A stretch of DNA of 64,000 nucleotides from Elgaria multicarinata webbii. Taxonomy: Eukaryota; Chordata; Lepidosauria; Squamata; Anguidae. The stretch's first letter is position 1. Every line of letters begins with the position of its first letter. The stretch is from the NCBI RefSeq assembly GCF_023053635.1, contig NC_086172.1:121619681-121683680 (forward strand), in the 5' to 3' direction. Under the pieces are notes generated by a model. The model was not told the origin of the DNA, did not search any database, and saw only the letters and a list, made by a program, of their open reading frames with translations. Below, in pieces: positions 53,063-64,000 of the stretch. A program made the position numbers and the translations under genes.

Positions 53063-56000
53063 GGTTCTGTACCAAGTATTCATTGCTCTCTGGTATTAAT
53101 TGCAAGAAGTTTTGTTCAAAGCAGTACAAATACTACTAATAAAGATATCATGGCAGTACTGTTGTCAAGGTGAACGCATCTGGTCAAATAAACACACATT
53201 AATGGATGTATACCTCAATGCATTACTACTCAAACACCAGCCCACCAAGTCCAATGGAATATTCCAAAGGGTTACAGCCTTACCAAAGGAAGCTACAAAT
53301 CCTGTGATTTTATCTTAGATGTAGGAACTCACTTAACCTAGTCTTTCACTAGCAATCAAAGAAACACCTTTCAGCTTAAAAAATGAGGTGTGGGGGATAA
53401 AATGTGGTATGTAGAATGTACTTTTTTCCTAACATCAAACATGGAACCACTGAATTAGTTTTGAAATTAGGTTTAAAGAACTCATCATTTTTTCTATAGC
53501 CTACCACCATGCAGAAATTTCAATACGAAAAATTCTTAACATGTTTGAAATGGAACGCTAACCACCAGTTTGGCATTAATGGTAGCAAGCCAAGAGCCAG
53601 CTTGCATATTCTTTGCGGTGGTGTGGTTGCTGCTGCACAAATCACTTCACTGTAGGCAGTTCCAATATTACACCAATAAAACGTAGACGTGCCCCGTCAT
53701 TTGGTACTTCCCAGGCTGGTGATCCAGAGGGGCTGTGTGGTGCTGAGGTAGGAAGTAACCAAATGTTCATTGCTTCTGCATGTCACTACCAGTGCAGTAT
53801 ATAGAAGCCAGCTACAAAACAGCAGGCTTGCAGCAGAACAAGTACACAGAGCTCAGGGGTAGTGATAATGGGCAGATGTTGTGGAGATCATCTTCTTTGT
53901 ACGTTCGTATATGTCCTAAATTTCAGGAGGGGAAAAAGCAAGCCAAGTAGAACAGACCAGGCCTGCTACCAATTTTGCACTGAATAGGCTGCATTATTGA
54001 TGAGACATATGCGGGGCAATAGTGCAACAAACAGGTTGCAATAGCATTTAGTCAATGTAGTTTTGTTCAGTCCACTATTTTACTTTTTTTTAAAAAAACT
54101 GCATTTCTTCAAACAAAACAACATATCTCACTATATCTACAGCTGTTAATCTAGCCTTTTCTACAGCAGCAAACATTCCTCCACTGAGTAAGTGAAGCTC
54201 CAAAAGCTACAAGGAAAAGAATTGGCCAAGTTCATGACTATTAACTAAGCTACATGTTTTATACTCATTAAAGAGTGTTCTTCAGATAAATCATTTTCGC
54301 TTCAGCCTCTGAAAAAGAAAGTTAGGTAGTTCTATTTCTCCTGGGGTATCTTTTATAGCTATATCACCAAGATTCAGGGAGTACAGAGAAATTTAGTAGT
54401 AAAATGTAACATTTATTCAAATGAACTGTAGAAACATTTCCATTGGCTCTAGGTTAAGCTGAAAGTGGCTTAATCCAGTATTGAAATGGCAAATATTTAT
54501 CAAAACTAAAGCCACACACCAGGCCAGGGAAGGGTGGGAGAGAGAGAGAGAAAGAGTATATTTTTAGACAAAGCATAAAGTTTGCCACAGAGGCTTCGCT
54601 ACATTTCAAAATCTCATTTAATGACACACCCCTGTAAATTATAATTCTGACTGCTATTACCTCAAAATTCTGTGCATTTATGATACTAACGTAGTGATTC
54701 AGTGAGCTCTAATGTAATTTTAAAGAATTGGGCATCAGCTACAAAAGGGGACTATCTCTAGTAGTGCATAAGAGAAAAAATAGAGCCCAGCAAACTGTTA
54801 AGCATTTTGCACCATTTCAAGGCACACCATAGTGCTAGCAAGTGAGGATTGTGGCTTTTAAATATATACAGCACACTGGTCTGACATGTGCTGATTCACT
54901 CTTTTACAGCAGTAGCTAAGGTATATGTTTCTTTAAGCAGCAACTTCCACTGAAAATCTGCAAATTAGGACAAAAATAGGGCAAGTAGATGAGCCTCCCA
55001 GAAATTAGATAATGTGCACACTTGAGGACAAGCACCCTATGATGGGCACTATCTCCCAATGAGTGTGCATATATGCACACAGTGGCTAGTGCAGTTTCTG
55101 TAAAAGACTACTATTTTGATTTGGTGCAATACAAAACTAGGGTAATATAGACAGTGCTATTCAATCAAGGCCTAACAAGCATGAAGAACTGCAAATTAAA
55201 TTAAACCTCTGTTGGCCACAGAAAAGAGCTGATGTTCCAGGGAGCCCACTATGCAGCTGCAATAGCATTTAGTTTAGAACATCTAAGGTGGGAGCAGAGA
55301 ACACTAACCTAGAAGATTTCACAGAAATGCCATGTGTCGTGGCAGTTCTGGGAATCAGTAAAAGGCAGACAAAGGCATAACCCATACACATAAAAGCAGC
55401 AAGTCAGTCAGAAAATTCCCCATAGCTATTTGAATTAGGGAAATTCAACTATCGCAATATTGATCCACTTCAGAACACAAGCATTCTGGAAACAGAATCT
55501 CAAGGGACATTTTCAACCATCAGCAGCAATCACTGGTCATACATTTACTATGAACTTTCTAGCACTTTCTGAACTGACAACAGAATTGAGAATTTGTAGA
55601 GATCTAATTAGCGCATGTAATGTTTTGGGTTTCTCCATGTCGTTACTATACATGAAGAACATAATTTAAAGAACCCAGCCAAACCTTCTTGACTGTGGGA
55701 TATTGTTCATCCAACTTTTTCAAGTTCCAGTTCTCAAAAAGGATGAAAGTAATTCCTCAAAAAGACAAAAGTGTTATATAGCGCTTGCAGGCTAACTAGA
55801 TTAAGATACCATGAAGAGGGGCTTGCAAAAACATTTTCTGGGAGAGAAAATGTTCTGCCTCTGCCCCAAACTATCCTGCAAGACAATGGTAAGGGCAACA
55901 ATACCACTGATAAGATATCAAAGTCTTATTTCACCTGGAGCATTTTTTGCATTTTTAGTGTCTCAGCTTCTCCACGCTGTCCTAATGAAAGCTAATCTGC

Positions 56001-56121
56001 TGTTAAGATATAGACAGCAGCTCTCTGACTCCTAGAAATGCTGAATAACTAGCAATGAGGAACATGGATGGACATTTCCCACCAACAGTCACTGTTGCTC
56101 CCATGGAGAGTTAATGCAAAC
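53063..56121. other. F2-CKAP5 convergent intergenic region
   Basis: This 3-kb stretch shows almost no recognisable transposon, unlike the rest of the window. It may be partly the CKAP5 3' UTR if a distal signal (minus-strand AATAAA at 54409-54404) is used. An exon-like segment at 53656-53747 is described in the findings. Confidence 0.55.
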
Positions 56122-56127
56122 TTTATT
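56122..56127 (-). terminator. CKAP5: CKAP5 poly(A) signal
   Basis: AATAAA on the minus strand lies about 440 nt after the stop codon. Another minus-strand AATAAA at 54409-54404 could serve a longer 3' UTR. Confidence 0.5.
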
Positions 56128-56563
56128 TACAAAAAGACACTTAAATTAGTTATTTCATGCCATGCATCCGTACAGAAACAGTTCAAGAAATTCACAAATT
56201 AAAAATGAATTCACTGAGGAGCTTCTAAGAGTTAAGAGGGCTAAGAAAGGTAAGACAACTCAACAAATAAAAACAAGTTATGAGAAACTGGACTGAGCAG
56301 GAGAATGGTTGTTTACGGCTCTGTACACTAAAACTAATACACAGACAGTCTTCTACAGTCAAGAAATGCTCACAGAGAAGCAAAGTATGTACAAAGACTT
56401 GTGCCACAATGACTTGGATCCTCCTCCAAGATCTGCTGTATTATACACAGAAACCAGTTTGTATACATAAGGCCTACATGAGGCCACTTTAACTATGAAG
56501 ACTTCTAGTTTAGTAAACTAAAGATGGGACAGCCCTGCAATAGCCACACTGTCTCACGCAATT

Positions 56564-64000
<7,437 letters not shown>

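Overview
This is nuclear DNA from a vertebrate, most likely a squamate reptile. The genes have short exons with GT-AG introns. Between them lie CR1 and L1 LINE pieces, tRNA-derived SINEs and many palindromic MITE-like repeats of the kind seen in lizards and snakes. Four protein genes can be read, in the same order and orientation as in human 11p11.2: ARHGAP1 (-), ZNF408 (+), F2/prothrombin (+) and CKAP5 (-).

Region by region. Positions 1-8.0 kb are the 5' end of ARHGAP1 on the minus strand; only the first coding exon (853-985) lies inside. A CpG-rich block at about 7.5-8.65 kb is a divergent promoter shared by ARHGAP1 and ZNF408, with a CCAAT box, an RFX X-box-like palindrome and an E2F-like site. 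ZNF408 (8234-17698) can be rebuilt as five phase-matched exons giving 734 residues: a degenerate SET/PRDM-like N-terminal part, an acidic linker and ten C2H2 fingers. Positions 17.7-31.2 kb are intergenic and repeat-rich, including a 5'-truncated L1 with clear target-site duplications. F2 (31288-52948) is complete: 14 exons and 617 residues, with signal peptide, propeptide, Gla domain, two kringles and a trypsin-like protease with intact His/Asp/Ser. Positions 53.1-56.1 kb are a repeat-poor gap between the convergent 3' ends of F2 and CKAP5. From 56.1 kb to the right edge is the 3' part of CKAP5 (eight coding exons, last 412 residues).

The genes are neighbours by conserved synteny and do not form a pathway: prothrombin is a secreted liver clotting zymogen, ZNF408 a nuclear zinc-finger protein, ARHGAP1 a Rho-family GTPase activator and CKAP5 a microtubule polymerase. 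I found no undescribed biological system. The most useful second-look items are the sequence of the two prothrombin activation sites and the autolysis loop, the shared promoter, the nested transposon insertions (SINE in MITE, L1 in SINE, CR1 in MITE), several palindromic repeat families, and an unassigned exon-like segment at 53.66 kb.
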